This document shows positions 8,029 to 16,342 of a DNA stretch of 64,000 nucleotides, one piece after another. Location of the stretch: NCBI RefSeq assembly GCF_002933815.1, contig NZ_BEYR01000004.1, positions 62,001-126,000 of the forward strand, in the 5' to 3' direction. Within the stretch, counting starts at the first letter, position 1; each line of letters begins with the position of its first letter. The position numbers and the translations under genes were made by a program. Under the pieces are notes generated by a model. It saw only the letters and a program-made list of their open reading frames with translations. It was not told the origin of the DNA and made no database searches. Source of the DNA: Sphingobacterium sp. HMA12 (GTDB lineage Bacteria > Bacteroidota > Bacteroidia > Sphingobacteriales > Sphingobacteriaceae).

Positions 8029-8697
8029 ATGAAAAAAGTCCTTTTGCTATTAACCTCCTTCAGCTTAGCTTATTTTACTGTCAACGCACAGTCAAAGCCA
8101 GGAAAAAAATATTTAAATATTGGCTATGTTTCGCAACATCTTAAAGCCACCGACGATTTAGATGGTGAGTCAAAAATCAAAAGTAAATTTGGTGCATCCC
8201 TCAGCAGTGGCCGGACATTCTTCCTTAATAAGGAACCTATCGCCAAGGTATTGTATTTTGGGATCGACTGGACCTATCTAGATTTAAACTATGCACAGTT
8301 TAAACAATCGGAAACCTATTCTTATGATGACGGAAATGGGGGAATGATTACTGAGACAGACGACTATGTCACCCACAAAGGCGAAATTGGTATGCAGGTC
8401 GGTCCATCCGTTCACGTAGGATTGACAGATGGATTTACCCTCTCAGGCCATGTACGCTTTGCCCCCTCTTACTCACTATTATATGCTGACGAAGACTTTT
8501 CCGGAGGTTTTGGCAATTTTTTCACCACAGGCTTAACAGTTAATTATGGCGCATTCGGTTTAGGTTTTGAAACGCGCTGGGGATCGGCCAAGCATAGTTT
8601 TAATATCGCTATAGACGAACTAGAAGAACAAGAGGTAACCGTAAAAGAGAAAATAAAACTAAGCGGGAGCCGGGTATTTTTAGCCTTTAGATTTTAA
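8029..8697 (+). CDS. Outer-membrane beta-barrel protein under LuxR-type operator
   Basis: A 222-residue exported protein with a signal peptide cleaved after VNAQ. The rest is amphipathic beta strands, ending with FLAFRF, whose terminal Phe is typical of outer-membrane barrels. An 8- to 10-strand OmpW/OprF-like barrel is possible; function unknown. It carries the best copy of the AAATACC-N8-GGTATTT operator and a clear -7 element upstream, so it is probably a target of the LuxR regulators encoded 1.5-2 kb downstream. The lipocalin-like lipoprotein gene follows 66 bp later and may share its transcript. Confidence 0.72.
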   Translation: MKKVLLLLTSFSLAYFTVNAQSKPGKKYLNIGYVSQHLKATDDLDGESKIKSKFGASLSSGRTFFLNKEPIAKVLYFGIDWTYLDLNYAQFKQSETYSYDDGNGGMITETDDYVTHKGEIGMQVGPSVHVGLTDGFTLSGHVRFAPSYSLLYADEDFSGGFGNFFTTGLTVNYGAFGLGFETRWGSAKHSFNIAIDELEEQEVTVKEKIKLSGSRVFLAFRF

Positions 8698-8763
8698 TAC
8701 ATAAAAAACGCTTTTTTTTGAAACATTCGGCAGATCTTATGCCGCCCAATATTAAAAAACATT

Positions 8764-9234
8764 ATGAAAACACAAAACATGAAAAACAAGGTTCAATTTT
8801 TAACAATAACTTTGTGCCTATTCCTATTGCTTTTTACTGGATGTAGTAAAGACAATGAGGGTTTAGATGGCGATGCGGAACAAACCGAGAAAAACATTAT
8901 CGGCAAATGGGACTTAGAAAAGTACGTAAGTCAGTTAGTCCCCGGTGAAACCGACACCTACGTCGGCAAGGCCGGAGAGTGGGCCGAGTTTAAAAAAGAC
9001 GGGACAGGATCCCAAAGATGGGATGACGGTGATGGTCGTTTCGATCTGGAACCTTTTACGTGGAAGGTCAAGGACAATAAATTAATCTTTAAAGAAGACC
9101 GTGACGACGAGGAGGAGGCATTTACCATTTTAAAGCTAACAAACCATGAACTGATCTTCAAGGGTGAGGGAACAAGCAAAAACGGAGATGGACAAAATAT
9201 CAAATGGGTCGAAACCTACTACTTGAAAAAATAA
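8764..9234 (+). CDS. Lipocalin-like lipoprotein
   Basis: A 156-residue lipoprotein with lipobox FTGC (Cys about residue 27) and a mature domain like the Bacteroidota lipocalin-like family: IIGKWDLEKY, a run of beta strands with WAEFKKDGTGSQRW and LIFKGEGT, and a closing aromatic strand. It is acidic in the linker after the lipid-anchored Cys. An internal ATG at codon 6 could also start it. It lies between the barrel gene and the first LuxR gene and ends at a terminator. Binding of a small ligand or a role as envelope stress lipoprotein is conjecture. Confidence 0.7.
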   Translation: MKTQNMKNKVQFLTITLCLFLLLFTGCSKDNEGLDGDAEQTEKNIIGKWDLEKYVSQLVPGETDTYVGKAGEWAEFKKDGTGSQRWDDGDGRFDLEPFTWKVKDNKLIFKEDRDDEEEAFTILKLTNHELIFKGEGTSKNGDGQNIKWVETYYLKK

Positions 9235-9254
9235 TATCTTTACCTCCAAATAGT

Positions 9255-9285
9255 AGGGTAGCCTCCAGTTGAGGCTGCCTTTTTT
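9255..9285 (+). terminator. Terminator after lipocalin-like gene
   Basis: A stem of about 10 bp with one bulge (AGGGTAGCCTC and GAGGCTGCCT) and a 5-base loop runs into a T tract, 20 bp after the stop codon. Confidence 0.8.
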
Positions 9286-9408
9286 GTTTAAAAAGACAGC
9301 TTAATGTTCCCTATCTTAACCGGAAGACCATTTCGCCCACAATTCCATTTGGCGTTCTATCTTTATTTTTCTATTTTTAAGAGATCTTAGCCGTAGCATG
9401 ACAACCAC

Positions 9409-9447
9409 CGATACATAGCCAGTATCGTTTATGCCCTTTTACTTTTT
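9409..9447 (+). promoter_or_regulatory. Possible promoter and dyad of first LuxR gene
   Basis: A dyad CGATAC-N7-GTATCG (9409-9427) is followed by TACTTTTT (9440-9447), one mismatch from TAnnTTTG, 30 bp before the start codon. It differs from the AAATACC operator in sequence and in spacing (22 bp), so another factor may bind it. Confidence 0.3.
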
Positions 9448-9477
9448 AGAGCGTAGAATAACTAACCAAATGGAAAG

Positions 9478-10242
9478 ATGAAGAAACAGCAGCATATACT
9501 CGCCAATCTCTGGGAAAGTTATCCCCATGCCATTACCAGTCAATACGTGGTGCCCGAGAAGGCTCCTATAGGCAAATATCTCGCTGAGATGATGGCCATA
9601 GGCCCATTGTATTATTATGTCATCAATATTGCCGATTATACTATTTATAATATTCATGACAACCTGCTTACGTTACATGGCACCAATTGTTATCCAACAA
9701 CTGTAAAAGAGATTATAGATTATATTCATCCCGACGACGTAGATTTTGTCGTTGAAGCGGAAAAAAACACTTTATTAAAAATGGAAGAGCTGGGATTTGG
9801 GGAAGGCATATTTTACCGAACATCCTATTGTTTCCGCATGAAAGTTGCCGGAGGCTCCTACCACCTTTTCCATCATCAGGGGATTCATTTAAGTCAAGAT
9901 CAAGAAGGACGTTTTACCACCGCCCTAAATATTCATACAGACATTAACCATATTACAGAAGTCAATAATAAAATTGTCCTCGTAAAAGCATTAGGTGAAA
10001 AAAATTACTGTCAGCTGGAGCTTTCCTCAGACCCTACCGAATTTATACTTCCGAAACTTTCCAAGCGTGAGATGGAAGTACTCTATTTGCTAGCACAGGG
10101 GCTCACGAGTCCCCAAATTGCGGACAAACTTTTTATTTCACCATTTACGGTACAAGTGCATCGAAAAAATCTACTTAAGAAAACGCAGACCTCAAGCAGT
10201 GGCTGCCTGATCAAAAAAAGCATTGAACTCGGCCTTATATAA
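9478..10242 (+). CDS. LuxR-family transcriptional regulator, first of a tandem pair
   Basis: A 254-residue regulator. The C-terminal ~60 residues are a LuxR/FixJ helix-turn-helix (LSKREMEVLYLLAQGLTSPQIADKLFISPFTVQVHRKNLLKKT). The N-terminal ~180 residues resemble a PAS-type fold with the motif IDYIHPDDVDFVVEAE and later FRMKVAGGSYHLFHHQGI, as in many Bacteroidota LuxR proteins. It has no receiver domain, so it is not a classic response regulator and may sense a small ligand. The next gene is a clear paralogue with the same domain order. It is a good candidate to bind the AAATACC dyads found around it. Confidence 0.85.
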   Translation: MKKQQHILANLWESYPHAITSQYVVPEKAPIGKYLAEMMAIGPLYYYVINIADYTIYNIHDNLLTLHGTNCYPTTVKEIIDYIHPDDVDFVVEAEKNTLLKMEELGFGEGIFYRTSYCFRMKVAGGSYHLFHHQGIHLSQDQEGRFTTALNIHTDINHITEVNNKIVLVKALGEKNYCQLELSSDPTEFILPKLSKREMEVLYLLAQGLTSPQIADKLFISPFTVQVHRKNLLKKTQTSSSGCLIKKSIELGLI

Positions 10243-10243
10243 A

Positions 10244-10293
10244 AAATACCCTAAATGAGGTATTTCATCCGCACCTTTGCTTTATTATTATTG
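10244..10293 (+). promoter_or_regulatory. LuxR-type operator (site 2) and -7 box
   Basis: AAATACC-N8-GGTATTT at 10244-10265 begins 2 bp after the stop codon of the first LuxR gene. TATTATTG at 10286-10293 (one mismatch to TAnnTTTG) follows, with the dyad centre again 31.5 bp before it. The second LuxR gene starts at 10296, so its mRNA would be nearly leaderless or start slightly elsewhere. This suggests autoregulation or cross-regulation of the pair. Confidence 0.6.
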
Positions 10294-10295
10294 TA

Positions 10296-11108
10296 ATGAT
10301 GAAAAACAAGGAACATAGCCTGACACTCATTTGGGGAAAATATCCGGAGATTTTCTCTTCGGATGATCTCGCTGTGGATTCATCGACAATAATCGATTTA
10401 ATTTCCGAAATATTTCTTACAGGTGATTATTATTACTATCTCATCAATATTCGCGCACAGGAATTGAGCCACCAACACCCCAATATACTCCATATTCACG
10501 GGCTGGAAATTGTACCAGCACAGCTTCAGGAAGTTATTGACCTCATCCATCCCGATGATATTCCTTTTGTCCTAAATGCGGAGGAAGCCTGTTATGCTAA
10601 AGTCAATGAAATCGGCGCAAAACACCTTAAGTCATTGAAGTCATGTTATTGTTTCCGTATGCGTGTTGCGGACGGATCTTACCGGCTATTTCATCATCAA
10701 GCCATTACTTTGATTGCGGATCAAGAGAACAAAATAGTTCGTAGTCTCAATATCCATACGGATATATCCCATTTATCAACTAAGAATAACTACATCGCCA
10801 CGGTCATGGGTATCAATGGGCGGAATGACTTCTATCAAATAGATCTATCTGGCAAGGCGGAAAAGAATAAGCACAGCTGTCCACTGACCAAGCGTGAGCT
10901 TGACCTTCTTCCCTATATTGCACAGGGAATGTCAAGTACTGAGATCGCCAAACAACTTGAGATATCCCAATTAACCGTTCGTGTGCACCGAAAAAATATA
11001 CTGCGCAAAACCAATACGCGCAACAGTAGCTCATTAATCAAACGTTGTATAGAGCTAGGCCTGCTTCTTTATACTCAGGTTGTAGATACAGGACTCACTA
11101 TTTTATAA
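10296..11108 (+). CDS. LuxR-family transcriptional regulator, second of a tandem pair
   Basis: A 270-residue paralogue of the preceding protein with the same two-part plan: an N-terminal PAS-like domain (VIDLIHPDDIPFVLNAEEACYAK, FRMRVADGSYRLFHHQAITL) and a C-terminal LuxR helix-turn-helix (LTKRELDLLPYIAQGMSSTEIAKQLEISQLTVRVHRKNILRKT). Their similarity points to a local duplication. This copy has the AAATACC operator directly upstream and the first does not, so the first may control the second. An alternative in-frame ATG is the next codon. The convergent gene on the other strand also carries the operator. Confidence 0.85.
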   Translation: MMKNKEHSLTLIWGKYPEIFSSDDLAVDSSTIIDLISEIFLTGDYYYYLINIRAQELSHQHPNILHIHGLEIVPAQLQEVIDLIHPDDIPFVLNAEEACYAKVNEIGAKHLKSLKSCYCFRMRVADGSYRLFHHQAITLIADQENKIVRSLNIHTDISHLSTKNNYIATVMGINGRNDFYQIDLSGKAEKNKHSCPLTKRELDLLPYIAQGMSSTEIAKQLEISQLTVRVHRKNILRKTNTRNSSSLIKRCIELGLLLYTQVVDTGLTIL

Positions 11109-11205
11109 CAAATACTTTTTGGCACTCTCAATCGCACAGATAATCCGTTGTAAACACCATCATATACAGGCGTAAAACTGAGCTCTTGATTTTTCATCTT
11201 AATAC

Positions 11206-11238
11206 GGAAAAAGACTATTCTTCCGAATAGCCTTTTGA
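11206..11238. terminator. Bidirectional terminator
   Basis: A 9-bp stem (AGACTATTC and GAATAGCCT, one non-Watson-Crick pair) with a 4-base loop has A-rich and T-rich flanks on both sides. It lies between the convergent LuxR gene and the Ig-domain lipoprotein gene. Confidence 0.65.
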
Positions 11239-11280
11239 CATATTTAAATGGAAACGTATTTTCTAAATCAGACAGTTCTT

Positions 11281-13614
11281 TTATTGAAGCTTAACACTGT
11301 TCCAGAACTGATTAAATGTACAGTCATCAAAACCTGCCATCATCGTATTCGGTTTAATAGTTCCATCAGCGAATAAGATGAAGGAAGTGCTCATACCATA
11401 GACCATGGGGAGATGGCCAGATGAGGTAATCAGTCCGATTACTCGCTTCATGGTATAAGGAATCACGCTATTTTTATCTGGACAACCATAGACCGGAGCA
11501 TAACTATTGATGTGAGCTGTTTCAAAAGTAGTCACAACACCATTTTTAGGGTATTTAGCACTTTTCATATCTACTTTTCCATCATTTCTATAGGCAAAGG
11601 TCAGTACTTCATCCCCATTTCCGTGTACAGGATCTCCACCTCCTTCTATACGAAGTGTCTTTCCCACAAAAGTACGGTAGAGCTGATTACTGACAGTAAG
11701 ATCAATCACAATACTGTCTGTACGTCCAGTGACCGGATCAGAAAATTTCACCGCCCAATTTTTCAATTCGATGTCTTTCGACTGAAAAGTGCGACCAGTG
11801 TATTTCGATTCCAGCACGAGTCCTTTTGTTGACTGAATAAAATGTGCTACGGTTCCATCTGAAAATTTCAATAGTTTTCCATCCTCCTTAATATTAAATG
11901 TAATCAGTTCGTTTTCCATTATAGTAACCGCATCACCACTCTTCCATTCCCGCATTACACTTGCTTTACTCATGTCGCTATTATCTGTCTCGTGTTTCAT
12001 TTGTACCAGTGTAAAGTTCCTACGCTTCTGTTTGTAGGTAAATACAGTTTCAAGCTTCGGGATGGGTTGTCCATTACTACCTACTACCCGTACCTTTACA
12101 GTCTCAGGCTTATCCTGCTGCTTTCCGACCCTGTAATACGTCTTTGCCAGTCCCTGATCATCTGTCACAACCTGTGTTTCGCTCAATGTGCCGACTATAA
12201 TTCCCCAGGAGACTGATTGCACTGTCCAGCTAACACCAACATTTTTTAAGGCCTGCCCGGCTCTGTTCGTTACTTTGACGATCAGGGGAGCTTTCAGCTT
12301 CTCTTCCCAATCCGCTTCCTGACCAGCACCACTGACAATACTTATTCCTGCAGGTTCCCGATCAGCGATACTCGCTTCCTGTTTTGCAAAAATAGCACCC
12401 TCATGTGCGCTCAATCTGTATAAGATATTGAGCTTGCTCCCAGCTTTGGGTTTTACCATAGCCTGATGCGGGTTATATAATAGCTCAACGATCCCTTTTT
12501 CTTTGTCCGAGCTTAAGGTCTGTTCAGACAGCAGATGGATCATGCCGCCCTGCTCGAGCTCCACCCTAAAATCGACAAACACAGGATTGCCTATCAACGC
12601 CTTTTTATTTTTATCTTCTACCTGTACCATTAATTTTAATTGCCTAGTCAGATCCGTCTCATCATATAACAGTGTCGAGTTTTTCAGTACAGGTGTCAAT
12701 TGCATGTTTTTAAGATTGATAGCCGTCTGCCCCTGCCCCGTATACCAGCTGAAACTCGACATCGGATCACCTTTTGCTAATGGATCGGTACGGAATGAGC
12801 CAAATAGCGTACCAGCCTGCGCAAGGACCGTATTCATTGCGCCCAGATCGTACCACAATGCTTCAAACGCACCTGCCGTGGCTGATGATTGTTCCAATTT
12901 ACCGGATAAAGTTACCATTCCTTCGTTGGAGAGATCGACCAATGGTCCTAATATACGATTGACATAATCCAGCATTACAGCTGTGTTGGCCGTGACAGAT
13001 GACTGCTTAGCCGGTCTCTTTACTCCGGGGAATCCCATTATATCCTTGGAAACGGTATCTGCGACAGCACTGGCTGCACGAGCGGCTAATTTGTAAGTCC
13101 CTACCGGCTTACCATCGCGTAGGTAGACACTCGTCACGAGTTCTTCAACTTTTTTGTCCCAGTCTATCCGATAGAGCTGGAATTCAAATTGTTTTAGGCT
13201 ATACTGGCTGACTTTTAAGATGACCGGTAAACGTTTCCCTTCCCGCTCGGTATACATACGCAAGACCTGGTTTGCTTCATCCAATTCAACGATGCATAGA
13301 TCACCTTTATTCGCACCGAAAACGATACGATGATCCGCTCCCAGATCAGTTGCTGTGGGTGATATATAATACGCAAAATGGCCACTTTGGTAGTCAGCCT
13401 TCGCATATAACTCCTGTTTGCCACCGGCTTGCGTACCGCCTGACACATACACATTCCCCACTCCGGGCATTTGCTTGTTATTGTAGCTGGCCCGCTCCTT
13501 TTTTTCGAGCTGTTCGGAATTATCTTCCTCCGGTTCCCGTTCCTTTTTCGCACAACTAATCGTTAAAAAACACCCTATGCATAGCATAAAAGTATATAGG
13601 CTTATTCTTTTCAT
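11281..13614 (-). CDS. Large Ig-domain lipoprotein
   Basis: A 777-residue lipoprotein with lipobox LTISC (Cys about residue 21) followed by a very charged linker. Around residues 430-530 there is a bacterial Ig-like (Big_1-type) domain: LIVKVTNRAGQALKNVGVSWTV followed by TDDQGLAKTYYRVG. The last ~250 residues are beta-rich, with no family recognised. A strong GGGGGG ribosome binding site precedes the ATG. Its promoter carries the third AAATACC operator, so it is likely part of the LuxR regulon and displayed at the surface. It could be an adhesin or a cell-wall binding protein; this is inference. Confidence 0.7.
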   Translation of the reverse strand: MKRISLYTFMLCIGCFLTISCAKKEREPEEDNSEQLEKKERASYNNKQMPGVGNVYVSGGTQAGGKQELYAKADYQSGHFAYYISPTATDLGADHRIVFGANKGDLCIVELDEANQVLRMYTEREGKRLPVILKVSQYSLKQFEFQLYRIDWDKKVEELVTSVYLRDGKPVGTYKLAARAASAVADTVSKDIMGFPGVKRPAKQSSVTANTAVMLDYVNRILGPLVDLSNEGMVTLSGKLEQSSATAGAFEALWYDLGAMNTVLAQAGTLFGSFRTDPLAKGDPMSSFSWYTGQGQTAINLKNMQLTPVLKNSTLLYDETDLTRQLKLMVQVEDKNKKALIGNPVFVDFRVELEQGGMIHLLSEQTLSSDKEKGIVELLYNPHQAMVKPKAGSKLNILYRLSAHEGAIFAKQEASIADREPAGISIVSGAGQEADWEEKLKAPLIVKVTNRAGQALKNVGVSWTVQSVSWGIIVGTLSETQVVTDDQGLAKTYYRVGKQQDKPETVKVRVVGSNGQPIPKLETVFTYKQKRRNFTLVQMKHETDNSDMSKASVMREWKSGDAVTIMENELITFNIKEDGKLLKFSDGTVAHFIQSTKGLVLESKYTGRTFQSKDIELKNWAVKFSDPVTGRTDSIVIDLTVSNQLYRTFVGKTLRIEGGGDPVHGNGDEVLTFAYRNDGKVDMKSAKYPKNGVVTTFETAHINSYAPVYGCPDKNSVIPYTMKRVIGLITSSGHLPMVYGMSTSFILFADGTIKPNTMMAGFDDCTFNQFWNSVKLQ

Positions 13615-13637
13615 AATTTCCCCCCTTTCTTTAGACG

Positions 13638-13687
13638 TAAAATTAATGGTGCATATGAATATATAAAATACCGCGTTTGGGGTATTT
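13638..13687 (-). promoter_or_regulatory. LuxR-type operator (site 3) and -7 box
   Basis: The dyad AAATACC-N8-GGTATTT spans 13666-13687. Read in the direction of the gene its spacer is CCAAACGC, almost the TCAAACGC of site 1, in the same orientation. The -7 box on the minus strand is TAATTTTA at 13645-13638 (one mismatch). The centre-to-box distance is again 31.5 bp. Confidence 0.65.
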
Positions 13688-13724
13688 TACACCTATTTCG
13701 AGTACTTCATTTTAACGGATAAAT

Positions 13725-14906
13725 TTATTCAGGTTTCAATTTGTAAGCTAGCGTTGGCTCCAGCGCATCCTTATGCAATAGCAGAGTGATGGTTTTATAG
13801 TTGACAAATTCTTTAGTAACATACATATACCCTTTAAAATCATTGGCTTTGCCCCATGAATTTTTAACAAGGTAGTATTCTTTACCCTGCTGATCCTTGG
13901 CTAGTCCCACGATATGCATCGCATGATCATCGGTCGTTCCCCAGTTGTCGAAAGCCATCTGCCGTTCTTCGGCAGTCACTTTCCTTTCAGGCATTGGTTT
14001 GACAAACATGGCTTTTTTCTCATCGCTGGACATGCTCTCAAAGGGCTTTTCGGGAACGAAAGCAATGCCATAAGGCCAAGAGAACCCCTTTTCAGACACA
14101 TCCGTTGTCCAGGCAATGGTAAAGCCCCGCTGCAATGCCGTATCAATAATCCCTGTTAGATCCGGCATCGGTACATTATAAAAACGATCAAATGACCAAT
14201 TGTCCGGCACCAATAGTACAAAAGGTTTGTAGTACGGCTGATCTGTCACAGAAGCAAAACCAATGTAATCATCAGGACTGATGCCGATCACCTGATCGGC
14301 AAATGAGCGTGCCGTATAAGTCTTTCCCCTAAAGTCAAATTTTTCAGGCACTGCCCCAAGATGTGCATCAAGTGCAGCGCGGTAGGCCTGCTCCCAGTTG
14401 GGAGTCAATGGCCTGCTTTTCACAAGGACTTTGAGCATGGTGTTCAGCATGGGTGTCATCTTTTTAAAATCATTGTAGGTTTGGTTGCCACGCAAGCCGG
14501 CGTAAGCGGACCTGGGCATCGCACCATACTTACGAAATACGTTGAGGACATCATGCAGTTGCCCCCCTTCGCCCATTGTAAGCCCCCCATGGAGACGCAC
14601 ATAATTATGCGCCCTTTCCACATAGGCCTGCCGGGCCGTATAGACCTGTGAAATTTCAACAGGCTCTTTTCCCATACGGATCATCTCCGACTCCAAAAAT
14701 GAATTGCCGGTATAGGACCAACAGGTATTCGATGCGCCCTGTTGTTTCACCGGGGTGCAGCCAAGATTGATAATATCCGTAAATACATATTCCGTCCGGA
14801 TCCGCTTGTACTTGTTTTTAATGAACATCTTGGGGCCGTAATTGACCAGCAATGCCCCGATAACAAGTACAAGCAGAATAATGACAGGCTTTTTATATTT
14901 TTTCAT
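13725..14906 (-). CDS. Membrane-anchored C1B cysteine peptidase (bleomycin hydrolase-like)
   Basis: A 393-residue protease of papain clan family C1B. The catalytic set is visible: oxyanion Q56 and nucleophile C62 in KQQGASNTCW, H328 in DDHAMHIVG and N349 in KNSWG. Cytosolic C1B enzymes such as aminopeptidase C lack a leader, but here residues about 7-24 form a hydrophobic anchor, so the catalytic domain should face the periplasm. It is translated 9 bp after the acyltransferase gene, as an operon. Substrate unknown; peptide trimming or maturation at the envelope is inferred. The 777-residue lipoprotein gene lies 110 bp downstream but has its own promoter. Confidence 0.85.
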   Translation of the reverse strand: MKKYKKPVIILLVLVIGALLVNYGPKMFIKNKYKRIRTEYVFTDIINLGCTPVKQQGASNTCWSYTGNSFLESEMIRMGKEPVEISQVYTARQAYVERAHNYVRLHGGLTMGEGGQLHDVLNVFRKYGAMPRSAYAGLRGNQTYNDFKKMTPMLNTMLKVLVKSRPLTPNWEQAYRAALDAHLGAVPEKFDFRGKTYTARSFADQVIGISPDDYIGFASVTDQPYYKPFVLLVPDNWSFDRFYNVPMPDLTGIIDTALQRGFTIAWTTDVSEKGFSWPYGIAFVPEKPFESMSSDEKKAMFVKPMPERKVTAEERQMAFDNWGTTDDHAMHIVGLAKDQQGKEYYLVKNSWGKANDFKGYMYVTKEFVNYKTITLLLHKDALEPTLAYKLKPE

Positions 14907-14915
14907 AATATCTTA

Positions 14916-16043
14916 TTAACGTCCGCCACTGATGACCGCTGTAAACCGGGGCCAGAACTGCTTTAAAAAACTGTAAATCACCAGACCAAAAACAATGATA
15001 ATAACGGGACAGAACACATATAGGAATAGCAATAAGACTTCAGACTGTGGCTCAAGTATCTTAAATAAAAATTTGATAACAAAGACCAAAGGCAAACGAT
15101 GGTAGGCAAAAATAAAGAAGCTGCTATTAGCCAGGAACGCGTTTGTGCGCCAGCTTTCTTTTGCTATAAAATGTGCGACCACTGACAACGTAGCAATAAG
15201 ACCTATGCAAATGCCTGCACAGTATAAATCAACCCACCAGCTTTTGTTTAGAAAGATGAGCTGTGCCGCAACAAGCAGGAGATACAATGGTACCACGATC
15301 GATAGCATCGGCCGCATACCACGCGCAAAGTTTTTAGTATTGATACTAAAATATGCCCCTGCAGTGAAGAAAAAGAAAGAAACGGTACTCAGCCCCGGCA
15401 AATAAAAAAAGGGATTAAAAATCCAGAGCAATCCCAATATAATGACTGCATAAGCCCGCAACTTTTTAATCAGGATATAGACTATTGGCGAAAACAGCAC
15501 CACAACCATCAGATCACGGATAAACCAAAAGGGCGAATTAATAGGTAATGATTTCCTTAAATTTGGGTTAATTTGTGAGGTATCCCAAAAAGACCAGAGC
15601 CAGTCCTGCAGGCTATAGTCGGTTATTAATTTGTTTCGCCCGGAAACTAAGCTTCCCGACAAAAATAGCTGCGCAAGCAAAAGGAATAAGATAACCAATA
15701 GATTCCAGAAAACATAGGGAATCAACAGAGACCGCACACGATTTTTTAATTTCCGCAGGTAGATTTCCGCAGAAAAACCGGCTGTTTTATAGAAGAATAA
15801 AAAACCTGAAATAAAAAAGAAAAGCGGTACACAGACCTCGAAAATAACTTTGGAAAATAAAAAAAAGATATGCGAGAACAAAGGATAGTTAACAAAGCTG
15901 ATCTCCTTGACACCCGTCATAACAATATCTGAAAAATCCGTATGGATAAATACAACACCCACAATCAGCGGGAAACGCAAAAAGTCAATGGTCTTCGACT
16001 GTAGCTCATCGTCAGACATTTTATAATGATAATCTTTACCCAT
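14916..16043 (-). CDS. Acyltransferase-3 family membrane protein
   Basis: A 375-residue protein with about ten transmembrane helices and the acyltransferase-3 opening motif (IDFLRFPLIVGVVFIHTDF, catalytic-type His in VVFIH). Further family hallmarks are PLFFFISGFLFF and PYVFWNLL. Such proteins move acyl groups onto sugars or lipids across the inner membrane. It heads a two-gene unit with the membrane-anchored C1B peptidase, a pairing I do not know as standard. The first methionine (MGKDYHYKM) is followed by a second at codon 9 that could also start translation. Confidence 0.85.
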   Translation of the reverse strand: MGKDYHYKMSDDELQSKTIDFLRFPLIVGVVFIHTDFSDIVMTGVKEISFVNYPLFSHIFFLFSKVIFEVCVPLFFFISGFLFFYKTAGFSAEIYLRKLKNRVRSLLIPYVFWNLLVILFLLLAQLFLSGSLVSGRNKLITDYSLQDWLWSFWDTSQINPNLRKSLPINSPFWFIRDLMVVVLFSPIVYILIKKLRAYAVIILGLLWIFNPFFYLPGLSTVSFFFFTAGAYFSINTKNFARGMRPMLSIVVPLYLLLVAAQLIFLNKSWWVDLYCAGICIGLIATLSVVAHFIAKESWRTNAFLANSSFFIFAYHRLPLVFVIKFLFKILEPQSEVLLLFLYVFCPVIIIVFGLVIYSFLKQFWPRFTAVISGGR

Positions 16044-16342
16044 TAGTTAGATTTACAATACACATTTGCGCTATTAAATTACACATTTCTAAGTAAATAT
16101 CCAGCATCTGGTTTTCGGTCCGGCACATTTCCCTGCTAAGCACAAGTAAATCTAATGCCTAAATAAAGCGTTTAGAACAATATTCCGTGTACCAAAAGCG
16201 TTACATAATAACTAAACCACATCAATACAGGAGACTACTATGCAGCTAAAATCACTTAAACTATAGCAATAAATATTAATAAAGGGTTAATACGTCATTC
16301 TATTTTTTTATTGTCCACAATTCAATCAGACCAGCGCTAAAA
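16044..16342. other. Divergent intergenic region
   Basis: About 300 bp between the divergent acyltransferase and TonB-receptor genes. It is AT-rich and I see no exact TAnnTTTG element on either strand, no strong hairpin and no gene. Confidence 0.4.
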
